From Halobaculum sp. CBA1158 (GTDB lineage Archaea > Halobacteriota > Halobacteria > Halobacteriales > Haloferacaceae): a stretch of DNA of 34,475 nt. Both the position numbers and the translations under genes were made by a program. The notes beneath the pieces were generated by a model, which did not search any database, was not told where the DNA came from, and saw only the letters and a list, made by a program, of their open reading frames with translations. Each line of letters starts with the position of its first letter. Position 1 is the stretch's first letter. Below are positions 14,796-23,394 of the stretch, in pieces. The stretch covers positions 1 to 34,475 of the forward strand of contig NZ_CP090374.1 in NCBI RefSeq assembly GCF_021431925.1. The letters are read 5' to 3'.

Positions 14796-17399
14796 ATGGT
14801 TAAGCTAGACCGCGGAACGGACGGTGCTGGCGGCAGTAGTACCGACGAGGAACAGCAGTCGGATAATGAGACTCAGCAGACGAGCGACTCACCAGTAGAC
14901 GACAGCGGCCCGACTGCTGTCGACTCCGGTGGATCGGATAGCGGCGGTGGGTCATCATCTGATACAACGGACACCACCACGAGAGACACGGACTCGACTG
15001 AACAGACCACCGACTCAATGACTGATGGGCCGACGGACGATACCGGGCCAACAGCCACACCAACGGAGGATACTGAATCGGGAACATCGACCGACGAACA
15101 GACAGAGTCGCAGACAACGTCCGAGTCGGAGAGTACAGACACGAGCGACCAGCGCGTTGAACCGTCGGATGTAGGCGGATCTTCCGGTGGCGGCGATACG
15201 ACGCAGCCGGATGGCTCGCAGACAACATCCAGCGACGATGGAGGCTCATCGTCAAACAGCGGCGGGAGCACCTCAAGCCCAGATCTCCGAGACAGTAGCG
15301 GTGAGAACCGCGGCACACCTGAGCAGACAACTGCCTCAGAAACGCCCGAAAGCGGCACAACTGAGGAAATAGAGACCCAAGAAAGTACCACCGGTGAGCA
15401 GATTGGTGGCCAGACTCGGGATACTGAGATCATTTCCTCGCAACAGCGAAGCGCGGCGATTGGGTCATTCATCGCCCAGAACCCCGACCTCGTTGATACA
15501 GGCGCAGCTGACCCGGATGGTGGTATCTTCGATAGCGACGAAATTGTCGTTCGTGGTGTCGAGGACGGCGAGATCATCGTCGGTCCGACTGAGGAGGCGA
15601 TCCAACGCGAACAGACGCAGCGGGCAAACCAGAGTGTCTCACTCGGAACGACGGGGACACCGGAACTGGCGACCGGGGCGGTCGAAACCACGCAGCGGAT
15701 CAACGCGGCGGAACCGGAGATGATCCGAAACGCCGCGGAAGCGACCGCGGAGGATCAGGCACGCGAGCGCGAGCTCGAGGCCATCGAAGAACGCGAGGGG
15801 CGGCTCGATGAGTTGCAGGGTGCAGCAGAGCGCTACGTCAATGATGCTCAGCAGGAACAGGAGATCGATGAGATCAACAATGGAACGGATTCCGAGAGTG
15901 AGATAGACGATATCAATTTCACCGCACTACAGGCGGGAGGCGTTAGTGGTGGTGATGTAACCGAGGCGGTGGCAGCAGCTGGTCTCGGCCTTAACATCGA
16001 TGTGTCTGCAGAGGGCGGTGACGACCCGGTGGAAAGAGGTATTAAGCTGGTCGGGAGAGACGCCGCCGATCTCGGGCGCTCGTTCGCGGAGGACAACCCA
16101 GTAATTGACAATCCCGATTCGACGGTGGACCGCGGCGTGAACATCGCGCAGCAATCCTTCGCCGCGCTCCCTGGTGAGACAATTGCCGGGACAACTGAAA
16201 CAGTTGAACTCGCCGCCTTTGTTGCTGAGCGTGCTCCCGAGGCCTTCGAACCTTCACCAGTGGCGCCTGGTGAGTTCGACGGTGAGCCGTCGGAGGACAC
16301 GCAACAGGCGAGGAATGAACTGGATACCCGAATCAGTAGGATCACGTCGGCCGCCGCTGAGTTTGGCGAGCAGGTGCAGGAGGACCCCGCCCAGGCCGGG
16401 AGAGCGGCCCCCGCGGTCGCGGGTGCGTTGCTCGGTGGGACGAGTCTCGCTCGTCAAGCAGCGAGCGCGGATGCGCCGGTCGGATCGGCAGCGCGTGGCG
16501 CAACGCGCCAGATCGGCGACGGTGTGAGGGACGCGCCCGGAGACATAACTGCAACCGTTCAACGAACAGCCGATACACTTCGAGACGAGTTCACATCACC
16601 GGGTAGAGACCGAGGCCAGGCTGGCCCGGGCTCACTTCTCGGCGACAGCGACACTCGGACGATCTCCGGCAGCGACATCGCTTCACGGAATGAGGTAGGC
16701 TCTCCTCGAGTCGGTACCGATCGTACATTCGAGGAAGGCCCGAGTGACACCTCTCCTGTAGACCGGCCAAGTAGAGGACAGACGCGGCGCGACCGTCAGC
16801 AACTCCGAGAGGCCACAGGAGAAGGCGCTGCACCGCCACGCGCCGCTGCGGCACGTGCGCGGGCAGAGAGAAGGCTCGGGCAGGATACCGAACCGCTCGA
16901 CGCCGCCACTCAGAGCGATTTCTTCGCTGATTCGCTCGGTCGTGGCGCGTCAGGCGCTGCGGTCGGGGTGGCCGCAGGTTCCGCTGGTGTCGGCGCTGAT
17001 GTAGATACCGTCCAGCAACTCGGGGATGGTCTGGGAATTGAAACTATGAGAGCCTCACAAGCGCGTACGCCCTCGGTTGCAGACCTCGGCCTCGGTGTCG
17101 GTACTCAAATCGAGACGGGGGGCGTTACTGGGGCCAGGACACGCGTAGAGACGGATGCGCTCGCAGATACCCAACTTAACAGTAGGACTGGCGTCGGACT
17201 AACATCGGAGACAACGAGCGGTGTGAACAACACGCCGCGGACGGGCGACCCTGGACCGTTCAAGGATCCGACGCCGAACAACCCACGTGACGGACCGAGT
17301 CTTGACATTGACATTAGTGGTGAGGAACTCGGCGGCGGTCAGGCGCGTGGCAACGAGGATGAACAGCGGTTCGACTACGGAGAGCGGGAGCTGCTATGA
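14796..17399 (+). CDS. 867-aa low-complexity acidic protein, candidate major virion or matrix protein
   Basis: Residues about 10-205 are almost entirely Ser, Thr, Gly, Asp, Glu and Gln, likely disordered and heavily acidic. Residues about 210-400 contain a structured helical part with a Glu/Arg coiled-coil region (ATAEDQARERELEAIEERE). After about 530 there are Ala-rich weakly hydrophobic stretches (APAVAGALLGGTSLA; SGAAVGVAAGSAGVG) and long polar linkers. There is no signal peptide and no clear membrane anchor. It abuts the upstream gene and overlaps the next by 4 bases, in the middle of membrane-protein genes, so it may sit beneath the particle membrane. Family unknown. Confidence 0.68.
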   Translation: MVKLDRGTDGAGGSSTDEEQQSDNETQQTSDSPVDDSGPTAVDSGGSDSGGGSSSDTTDTTTRDTDSTEQTTDSMTDGPTDDTGPTATPTEDTESGTSTDEQTESQTTSESESTDTSDQRVEPSDVGGSSGGGDTTQPDGSQTTSSDDGGSSSNSGGSTSSPDLRDSSGENRGTPEQTTASETPESGTTEEIETQESTTGEQIGGQTRDTEIISSQQRSAAIGSFIAQNPDLVDTGAADPDGGIFDSDEIVVRGVEDGEIIVGPTEEAIQREQTQRANQSVSLGTTGTPELATGAVETTQRINAAEPEMIRNAAEATAEDQARERELEAIEEREGRLDELQGAAERYVNDAQQEQEIDEINNGTDSESEIDDINFTALQAGGVSGGDVTEAVAAAGLGLNIDVSAEGGDDPVERGIKLVGRDAADLGRSFAEDNPVIDNPDSTVDRGVNIAQQSFAALPGETIAGTTETVELAAFVAERAPEAFEPSPVAPGEFDGEPSEDTQQARNELDTRISRITSAAAEFGEQVQEDPAQAGRAAPAVAGALLGGTSLARQAASADAPVGSAARGATRQIGDGVRDAPGDITATVQRTADTLRDEFTSPGRDRGQAGPGSLLGDSDTRTISGSDIASRNEVGSPRVGTDRTFEEGPSDTSPVDRPSRGQTRRDRQQLREATGEGAAPPRAAAARARAERRLGQDTEPLDAATQSDFFADSLGRGASGAAVGVAAGSAGVGADVDTVQQLGDGLGIETMRASQARTPSVADLGLGVGTQIETGGVTGARTRVETDALADTQLNSRTGVGLTSETTSGVNNTPRTGDPGPFKDPTPNNPRDGPSLDIDISGEELGGGQARGNEDEQRFDYGERELL

Positions 17400-17653
17400 G
17401 GCTGCGACTGCGCCAGTCTGTCGGGTTCGTTGACCTCGTCGCGTCGCTCGCGGGCGGTGCAGTCGTTGTCTGGGTAGTCTGGTGGTTAGCGGAGTCGCCG
17501 ATGCAGTACATTGGGGACAACGCACAACTCCCGGCTGTCCAGAGGTCTCATCAATGGACCGACGTACTGCTGTCGAATCTTCCGGTCGTGTACGTGGTGA
17601 TCGCTGTCGTCGGCTCGATCGCGTTCACCGTCTATCAGACGAGGTTCGCCTGA
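17396..17653 (+). CDS. Two-helix membrane protein, 85 aa
   Basis: A basic N-terminus (MRLRLR), helix one at about 12-33, a 29-residue loop and helix two at about 63-81 give a hairpin with both ends probably inside. The second helix resembles that of the 151-aa protein at 13760. It overlaps the 867-aa gene by 4 bases. Function unknown. Confidence 0.66.
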   Translation: MRLRLRQSVGFVDLVASLAGGAVVVWVVWWLAESPMQYIGDNAQLPAVQRSHQWTDVLLSNLPVVYVVIAVVGSIAFTVYQTRFA

Positions 17654-17654
17654 G

Positions 17655-17942
17655 ATGAGTCGTATCCGGACCTTCGCGGCAATTGGCGTGATCTTGCTCG
17701 TCACGCTGTATGCCCAGCAGTTACTCATCGATGTCATCGGGCCGACATCGAACCTCTACCAGATGGTTGAGGGTGTCACGTGGCCAGTCAACGGTGAAGA
17801 ATGGGCCGCGGAGATGTACGAAGCCATCACGGTATGGTTCATGTGGGTGATTCGCGTCGGCGTCATCGTCATCGGGCTGTACAATGAGTTCGTCCGCCAA
17901 AACGTCACCACGCAGCGGGCAGCTGCCGGAGGGCCGCCGTGA
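17655..17942 (+). CDS. Two-helix membrane protein, 95 aa
   Basis: Helix one about 5-25, a loop of about 35 residues with several aromatic residues (GVTWPVNGEEW), helix two about 60-81, then a polar tail. It follows the previous stop by one base and overlaps the next start. Same layout as the two neighbours that share a helix motif, though sequence likeness is weak. Confidence 0.64.
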   Translation: MSRIRTFAAIGVILLVTLYAQQLLIDVIGPTSNLYQMVEGVTWPVNGEEWAAEMYEAITVWFMWVIRVGVIVIGLYNEFVRQNVTTQRAAAGGPP

Positions 17943-19858
17943 AGATAGAGTTCGGACGCCGGACCGTACTGGCTATCGCTGTTGGTGTGGTGCTCTTGTC
18001 CGGTGCGTCTGTATTCGCAGCAACAGGCGTCTACACGTCCGGATCCACGTTTCAGACGGATAGCGGTCTGTCGGTGACTCTCGGGAGTCAGACCGACCTG
18101 TCCGGTAATCCCTTCGACGACTCACAAACACTCTCGGTTCCAGGCGGAACTGTTGAGCACACCGGATCGACGGACGATACGATCCGAGTCGATAGCTGGG
18201 ATACTGGATCTGGTGTCGCGCTCTCGAACGTATCGGCCGATTCAACAGTCCAGATAGAGCCGTCAAGTTACGATACCGTCGGCGTCCGCGGCGATGCAGA
18301 CAGCGTCACGTGGGGGACCATCAACACCGAGACGTCTGGTGAGGATATATCCACAAGTGGCGTCTCCGGAAGTGTCGACGTGACGTTCTACGGGCTCGAG
18401 TCAAACGAATTCTACCAGTTCGTGGATGGCTCAGGCGACCCGGTAGACGCCGCTGAATCTGACAACAGCGGCGAAGTCACCCTATCGGTTACTGAGAGCG
18501 GATCATACGATCTGCAACTCGTCGACAACGAGCTGCCGGAGATAACGAACACCGAGCCGCAAGGCGACGTTGTCTCTGGGACCGTCACGCTCGCCGCTGA
18601 CATCGATGATGACCAGCTCCCGGATCGCGACGTGAACCTCACGTGGCGCGTCGATGGGACGGTCGTCCACGAGGAGACTATCAGTTCTGCAGGTCGTTAC
18701 AACTACACGCTCGCGAGTAGTGAAGTCCCAGAGGCAGGCCAGTATTCGTGGTCGGTTACGGCCGAGGACCCGTTCGAAGCCGAATCGACTGAAGGTGGCT
18801 CCTTTGGGATTCCAGGCAACCTCACAGTTCGCAACGTCAGTAACACCTCAGAGTCGGTCGATGAGTTCACCGCAACCATCTACACCGAGTCTGGGTCGAT
18901 AACGAGATCCACGACCAATGGCTCCGTCTCGTTAAGCGGTGTGCCAGGTGGCGATCCAGTCATCATCGACATCCAGGCCGACGGATACCGCGAGCGCACA
19001 ACGGTTCTGCCGACAGTCCTGCAACAGCAGACGGCATACGTCTTAGGTGAGAACACGACGGCCGTCGAAACGCGGTTTAGTCTCGAAGACCCCAGCGGTG
19101 AGTTCCCACCAGAGACGGAGCTCTACATCGAGCGCGCAGTCGATGTGAACGGTACCGAGCAGTTCCAGGTCGTCGCTGGGGACCGCTTCGGAGTCGAAGG
19201 TGTCACCGTGAGACTCGAGGAGGGCCAGCGCTACCGGCTGCGCATCGTCGCGCCCGATGGCGATACAGCGGTGCTCGGGAAGTACGTCGCCGACCTTGCC
19301 GACGAGGTGCCGCTCCGGCCCCAGTCGCCCGCAGTCACGATCGGCAGCGGGGAGTCGTTCGCCTACAACGCCTCGGCCAGCGAGGATACGGTGTCGATTG
19401 GATACAACGACCCCGCCAACCAAACGGACGTGCTGACGGTCAGCATCGTCAACCGGTTCAACGACTCCGATTACCTGCTGGAACCCGTCACGTACTACGG
19501 GACAAACAGCCTCTCGCAGAGCGTTTCGATCAACGAGAGCCTGTCCGATGGCTATCTCGTCGTGTTCGAGGGGCAGCGCAACGGACAGCCGTTCCGCGCG
19601 ACCGTCGCGTTGGGCCCCGAACAGATTGACTTGGTCCCTGGCGGGCTGGACACCGTCTGGATCCAAATCGTCGGGTCCGGACTTGTCCTCGTGACTGGGG
19701 GCTTGTTCAGCCGGCTCAACATCGGTGTCGGCGTCGTCTCGACATCGCTGTTCTCCGGGATCCTCTGGTACATCGGGCTACTGGAGGGCGTCGCAACGAG
19801 CGCGACAATCGCCGTCGCGATCCTATTCAGCGTGGTGTACGCCATGGTGAGACAATGA
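17939..19858 (+). CDS. 639-aa surface protein with beta domains and C-terminal membrane helices
   Basis: GTG at 17939 overlaps the previous stop. An N-terminal hydrophobic segment (about 8-28) is a signal peptide or anchor. The large exterior is Ser/Thr/Asp-rich and beta-strand-like, with an Ig-like part near residues 200-290 and a carboxypeptidase-regulatory-like part near 295-370, and has many NxS/T sites that could be glycosylated. Three membrane helices fill about 575-637. This is the best candidate for the main spike or surface glycoprotein of the module. Specific family not recognised. Confidence 0.7.
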   Translation: MKIEFGRRTVLAIAVGVVLLSGASVFAATGVYTSGSTFQTDSGLSVTLGSQTDLSGNPFDDSQTLSVPGGTVEHTGSTDDTIRVDSWDTGSGVALSNVSADSTVQIEPSSYDTVGVRGDADSVTWGTINTETSGEDISTSGVSGSVDVTFYGLESNEFYQFVDGSGDPVDAAESDNSGEVTLSVTESGSYDLQLVDNELPEITNTEPQGDVVSGTVTLAADIDDDQLPDRDVNLTWRVDGTVVHEETISSAGRYNYTLASSEVPEAGQYSWSVTAEDPFEAESTEGGSFGIPGNLTVRNVSNTSESVDEFTATIYTESGSITRSTTNGSVSLSGVPGGDPVIIDIQADGYRERTTVLPTVLQQQTAYVLGENTTAVETRFSLEDPSGEFPPETELYIERAVDVNGTEQFQVVAGDRFGVEGVTVRLEEGQRYRLRIVAPDGDTAVLGKYVADLADEVPLRPQSPAVTIGSGESFAYNASASEDTVSIGYNDPANQTDVLTVSIVNRFNDSDYLLEPVTYYGTNSLSQSVSINESLSDGYLVVFEGQRNGQPFRATVALGPEQIDLVPGGLDTVWIQIVGSGLVLVTGGLFSRLNIGVGVVSTSLFSGILWYIGLLEGVATSATIAVAILFSVVYAMVRQ

Positions 19859-20214
19859 GAATCAGCACACAGCTCGCAGTCTTCTTCATCGCCTTCAACC
19901 TGTTTGGAGGCATGATGGTCGGGATGGGCGTTGCCGGAGATCTCGGCCTAAATCTTGAGACTGGGAGCCCCGATGAGATCGAACAGGCTACCGAGAAAGA
20001 CGATGTCGGGCTCGGAAACTCAGTCGGTGGGACGCTGTTCGGGATGTACAACACGCTGACTGATCAGGTCGGCATCATTGTGAACACGATCGCCCCAGGA
20101 TTCGCGATGCTCAAGCTGTTCCTTCCCAACGCCATCGTCGACCCATTCGCCGCGCTCGCGGGTGTGTTCGTCATCGTCGACCTGCTAAGCTACGCCCGGG
20201 GGACTGACCTATGA
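19855..20214 (+). CDS. Membrane protein, 119 aa
   Basis: A hydrophobic N-terminal helix (about 6-28), a polar section with acidic residues (about 33-60), then hydrophobic stretches at about 73-90 and 95-112. Overlaps both neighbours by 4 bases (ATGA). No family recognised. Confidence 0.66.
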   Translation: MRISTQLAVFFIAFNLFGGMMVGMGVAGDLGLNLETGSPDEIEQATEKDDVGLGNSVGGTLFGMYNTLTDQVGIIVNTIAPGFAMLKLFLPNAIVDPFAALAGVFVIVDLLSYARGTDL

Positions 20215-20543
20215 GTTGTTCCGGTGCAAGCGGGTACTCCGAGGCGTTGGCCGCGATGCAGCAGGCGCTTGCAGATCAGGCGTTCGTCGATGCGTTCACC
20301 TGTCTGTACGCGAATTCGATGGGTGGGCTCATCGTCGTCGGAACGCTGCTTTGGTTCACGATCTCGACGATGAGCTACGCTCGGACAGGCTCGTTCGCCA
20401 TGCCGGCAGTCTACACGCTGATCCTCGGCGGCGGGGCGCTTAGTCAGGTTGCGACGCCTGTCCTCGGCTTCGCGAGCATCTTACTCCTCGGAGCGTTCGG
20501 ACTGCTCGCGGTCCTCATCGCTCGGCGTATAGAGACGCCATGA
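20211..20543 (+). CDS. Membrane protein, 110 aa
   Basis: Three hydrophobic segments (about 38-55, 64-80 and 84-104) follow a polar N-terminus with two cysteines (C3 and C26) that may pair outside the membrane. Start and stop overlap the neighbours. No family recognised. Confidence 0.65.
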   Translation: MSCSGASGYSEALAAMQQALADQAFVDAFTCLYANSMGGLIVVGTLLWFTISTMSYARTGSFAMPAVYTLILGGGALSQVATPVLGFASILLLGAFGLLAVLIARRIETP

Positions 20544-20890
20544 GCCCGACCGTTTGGCTCATGGTGTCGGTTGCTGTTGGATTGGTCGTGGGATACCTAC
20601 TCCACGAGGTCGCTCACTACGCGCCGCTGAAGGCCGCTGGCTACGATGCTACAGTCTCGTGGTGGCCGCCGCAAGTGGAGTTCGAATCTGAGTTGCCAGC
20701 GCCGCCGATTGTCCGCGTAGCTGCCGTTGCACCGGCGGTCGTTGGGGCGACGTTGATCGGCGCGGGGGTCGTGTTCGTGAATCAGCTATCAGTATTCACG
20801 TTCGGCTTCCTGGTTGGTGTTTGCATCCGGCTTTGCTGGCTCTCTCAGGTTGACAGAGTAATCGCAGTTCGCGGGATGTTGACTAAATAA
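20540..20890 (+). CDS. Membrane-embedded HExxH protein, possible metalloprotease
   Basis: The 116-aa protein has HEVAHY at residues 22-27 at the end of its first hydrophobic helix, which is where site-2-type (M50) and related membrane metallopeptidases carry the zinc-binding HExxH. Two further hydrophobic segments lie at about 57-80 and 83-103. The third zinc ligand typical of M50 (NxxPxxxxDG) is not seen, so a protease is possible but unproven. It ends the rightward operon and overlaps the convergent small gene by 8 bases. Confidence 0.6.
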   Translation: MSPTVWLMVSVAVGLVVGYLLHEVAHYAPLKAAGYDATVSWWPPQVEFESELPAPPIVRVAAVAPAVVGATLIGAGVVFVNQLSVFTFGFLVGVCIRLCWLSQVDRVIAVRGMLTK

Positions 20891-21014
20891 GCCCCGCGGA
20901 GTAGAGAACCGATCCTAAAAATAACACGAATAACACGAAGAGGAGAGTCACGACATACTTTGGAACCAACCGATCAAGGAAGGCTCCAGTCGTCTGAATG
21001 AATCGTTGTAGCAT
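20883..21014 (-). CDS. Small single-helix membrane protein, 43 aa
   Basis: ATG at 21014 gives a short amphipathic start and a hydrophobic helix (VTLLFVLFVLFLGSVLYSAG). The longer upstream frame is not acidic and is rejected. It converges on the HExxH gene, overlapping by 8 bases at the 3' ends. Confidence 0.45.
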   Translation of the reverse strand: MLQRFIQTTGAFLDRLVPKYVVTLLFVLFVLFLGSVLYSAGLI

Positions 21015-21063
21015 AGCGTTGAAAGGACAGCGCTCTGTAAAATAAATACCGCCGAGGGCTACG

Positions 21064-21360
21064 TCAGTCCTTAGTGCTCGCGATCTGTTCCACGCCGTCA
21101 GCGATTGCGTGCAACGTCGCTGAAATATCGTCGACATCCTCCCGGCACGCCGCCTCCGTCGCAAGTTGATCGCTCAGGCGCATGGTCGCCATCCCGCGGA
21201 CCATGCTCTGCGGGCTCGTGCCCTCGGGAAACGTCGCCGCCAGGCGCACCAGCCAGGCGGCGTCGATCGTCTGCTCCCAACTGACCGACTGCTCGGGGCG
21301 GCCTTCGTCGACGCACCGTTGCGCGTATTCGACCAGCGTCTCGTCGCGTCGTTGCTCCAT
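21064..21360 (-). CDS. Small acidic helical protein, 98 aa
   Basis: ATG at 21360 gives a 98-aa protein that is acidic and helical, with no motif I recognise. An in-frame GTG at 21444 would add 28 basic residues and is less likely. A 20-bp palindrome lies 33 bp before the ATG, and the transposon begins 85 bp before it, probably separating the gene from its TATA box. Confidence 0.6.
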   Translation of the reverse strand: MEQRRDETLVEYAQRCVDEGRPEQSVSWEQTIDAAWLVRLAATFPEGTSPQSMVRGMATMRLSDQLATEAACREDVDDISATLHAIADGVEQIASTKD

Positions 21361-21392
21361 ACCGCGATTACGACCGCGAAACTGATGTATCC

Positions 21393-21412
21393 TGCTGTAG
21401 CCGGCTACAGCA
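21393..21412. promoter_or_regulatory. 20-bp perfect palindrome, candidate operator
   Basis: The core GCTGTAGCCGGCTACAGC is perfectly self-complementary, and one further base pair matches on each side. It lies in the leader of the 98-aa gene, where a dimeric repressor could bind; in RNA it could fold as a short hairpin. Confidence 0.5.
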
Positions 21413-21445
21413 TTACCTTCCCGTTTCGGCCTCCTGTAACCCACA

Positions 21446-21482
21446 CAGTCCTCGGTAATTGAGCCTCAATTCTCAAATTCAG
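21446..21482 (+). repeat. Left terminal inverted repeat of the transposon
   Basis: 31 of 37 positions match the right repeat. It includes the transposase stop codon at 21466-21468. Confidence 0.8.
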
Positions 21483-23352
21483 GATGACCTTCGAGAAGGA
21501 ACGGATAGCCGTCGCCGAACACCTCTCGAACGATGTTACTTCGAACTGATAGGTCGCGTACTTCGCCAACGTCGATGTCCTCCATGTCGAGCAGCATGGC
21601 GACCATGAACTGATTCGCTGTGAACGGGTATCGGCCCTGGTCGTCCTTCACCGGCCGGTCGTTCTCGACGGCGTACGTCACGTTCGACGCCATCCACATC
21701 GCGTTGTAGATGAACGCCATGTTGGCGATGAACTCCCGCTGACTCCGTAGCTCGCTCGCAGACTTCGCCGTGAAGTCGTGCTTCATCAGCCGATACGCCG
21801 TCTCTATCGTCCACCGCTGCCGGTACCGCCGCCCAATCTCCAGGCCGCCGAACTCCTCGGGATCGAGATTCGTGTAGTACACCTCCCAATTCCCCTTGTC
21901 CTCCGTGCCCGTCTCGGCCCGCTCGATCCGCTTCTTCGACGGCATCGTGATCAGCCACGACTCCGCCTCACTCTCGGGGACTACCTCACCGAGGCGGACA
22001 TCGTACCCCGCCGCGTTGTAGTCCAAGTCGTAGTGGATGGCGGCCTCCTTCAGGTTGTCAATGATGGCCGGCGGGCGGGCGCGCAGTCGGCTGATGAACT
22101 TGAGGTCGTGTTCTTCGAGGCAGTTCTGCATCCCGCGGCCGTAGAACCCGCCGTCCATGCAGACGACGTCCGGTTCGACGTAGTGCTTCGCGTACGTCAG
22201 CATCTCGTCTATCTGGTGCTCGATGTTCCCGCGCCGCTGGATGCTCTTCGCGGCCAGCGTGACGGGCATCTCGACGTTGGCGAGGCTGATGCTGGCGATC
22301 TGGAACGCGAAGGCGCTCCCGGCCTTCTGGTCCACACCCTCCACGCCGATAGGCTGGTCCTCGTGCGGGATGTCGTCGCGGTCGAGCCGCTTCCCGTCCT
22401 CGTCTTTCTCCGTCGAGTGCCGCCCGTACCACATCAGGTTGGTCAGGTCCATAGCGAGGTCGGACCGGTCCGGGAGATAGCCGTACTCGTCGAGAACCAT
22501 GATGATGCGCTCCAGGGCGGCGAGGTACATCTTCCGCAGTTCGAAGGTGTCGTACTCGCGGAGCTGGTTCCAGAGTGCTTTGAACCCGGGCGCGTCCCGG
22601 TAGTAGAAGTACGGCAGGAACCGCAGCGAGGCCTCGGCATCGTTCGGGTGAATGTTGCATAGTCCGGCGATTTCCATCAGCTTGAACAACTGCCATTTCG
22701 GGTACGTGACCCTGGACTCGTCGCGGTCCAACTGGATGAATTGGTACGCGAGCTTCCGCATTTCCCGGGAAATGAGCACCAGTTCGGGTTCCCCGCGCCC
22801 GTCCGCGGTCGCGGCGGGGAGCGTCACGATCTCGTCGTTGTCCTCCAGCTGCTCCACGATCTCTCGGAGGCGGTGGCTGACGTCCGGGCCGATCTGCGCC
22901 TCCACCTCTTCGCTGATCCGCTCGATGGTGTTCTCGGTGACGACGTCATTTAGACCGAGACGCTCGGCAGCGCCGTCTTTGAGTTCGTCCTCGATGGCGT
23001 AGTCTTTCGAGGAACTGAGCGACCGGTACAGGAACAGGCGAGCGGCGTCCTCTTCGTCGAGCTTGTACCAGTTCTTCTCCAGGCTCCAGAAGGGGACGTT
23101 TCCGGTGTAGAGGTCGAGTTTCCCGACGGCTTCCTCCGGCGAGAGGCCTTGATCGAGGTAGCGGAGGAGTTGCGTCTCCAGGTCGAGATTGCCTTCTATC
23201 TGCGTGATGAGCGACGGACCGGAACTGGATTCGGAGATGTCGAAGTCGTCGATAGAAGGCTCGTCAAGGTCGCTGTCGGAGTCCTCGGAGTCTTCGGGTG
23301 GCTCCAGAAAGCGGTCAGGCGTTCGTCCATCGATGTCCGGTTCCCGCGACAC
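21466..23352 (-). CDS. YREK-type DDE transposase, unusually long
   Basis: The 628-aa protein has the IS4-superfamily core: Asp302 (MDLTNLMWYG), Asp400 (CMDGGFYG) and the perfect Y-2-R-3-E-6-K signature at Y510, R513, E517 and K524. The core closely fits ISH3/IS4-like halophile transposases, but those are usually about 380-450 residues; here an acidic N-terminal extension of roughly 200 residues (with a disordered Asp/Glu/Ser start) is added. GTG at 23352 is the start: a TATA-like TTTTAAGTA lies about 30 bp upstream, giving a leaderless message of its own. Confidence 0.85.
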   Translation of the reverse strand: MSREPDIDGRTPDRFLEPPEDSEDSDSDLDEPSIDDFDISESSSGPSLITQIEGNLDLETQLLRYLDQGLSPEEAVGKLDLYTGNVPFWSLEKNWYKLDEEDAARLFLYRSLSSSKDYAIEDELKDGAAERLGLNDVVTENTIERISEEVEAQIGPDVSHRLREIVEQLEDNDEIVTLPAATADGRGEPELVLISREMRKLAYQFIQLDRDESRVTYPKWQLFKLMEIAGLCNIHPNDAEASLRFLPYFYYRDAPGFKALWNQLREYDTFELRKMYLAALERIIMVLDEYGYLPDRSDLAMDLTNLMWYGRHSTEKDEDGKRLDRDDIPHEDQPIGVEGVDQKAGSAFAFQIASISLANVEMPVTLAAKSIQRRGNIEHQIDEMLTYAKHYVEPDVVCMDGGFYGRGMQNCLEEHDLKFISRLRARPPAIIDNLKEAAIHYDLDYNAAGYDVRLGEVVPESEAESWLITMPSKKRIERAETGTEDKGNWEVYYTNLDPEEFGGLEIGRRYRQRWTIETAYRLMKHDFTAKSASELRSQREFIANMAFIYNAMWMASNVTYAVENDRPVKDDQGRYPFTANQFMVAMLLDMEDIDVGEVRDLSVRSNIVREVFGDGYPFLLEGHPEFEN

Positions 23353-23380
23353 GTTTCCCGGACAATACAGCAGTTCGGTA

Positions 23381-23388
23381 CTTAAAAC
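23381..23388 (-). promoter_or_regulatory. TATA-like box for the transposase
   Basis: TTTTAAGTA on the minus strand lies 25-35 bp before the GTG at 23352, the distance expected for a leaderless haloarchaeal message. It sits in the 42-bp gap after the last passenger gene. Confidence 0.45.
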
Positions 23389-23394
23389 GAACCG

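Noticed and set aside
14796-17399. S-layer or adhesin assignment for the 867-aa protein
   Set aside because: It lacks a signal peptide and a C-terminal sorting or membrane anchor, so extracellular placement is not supported.
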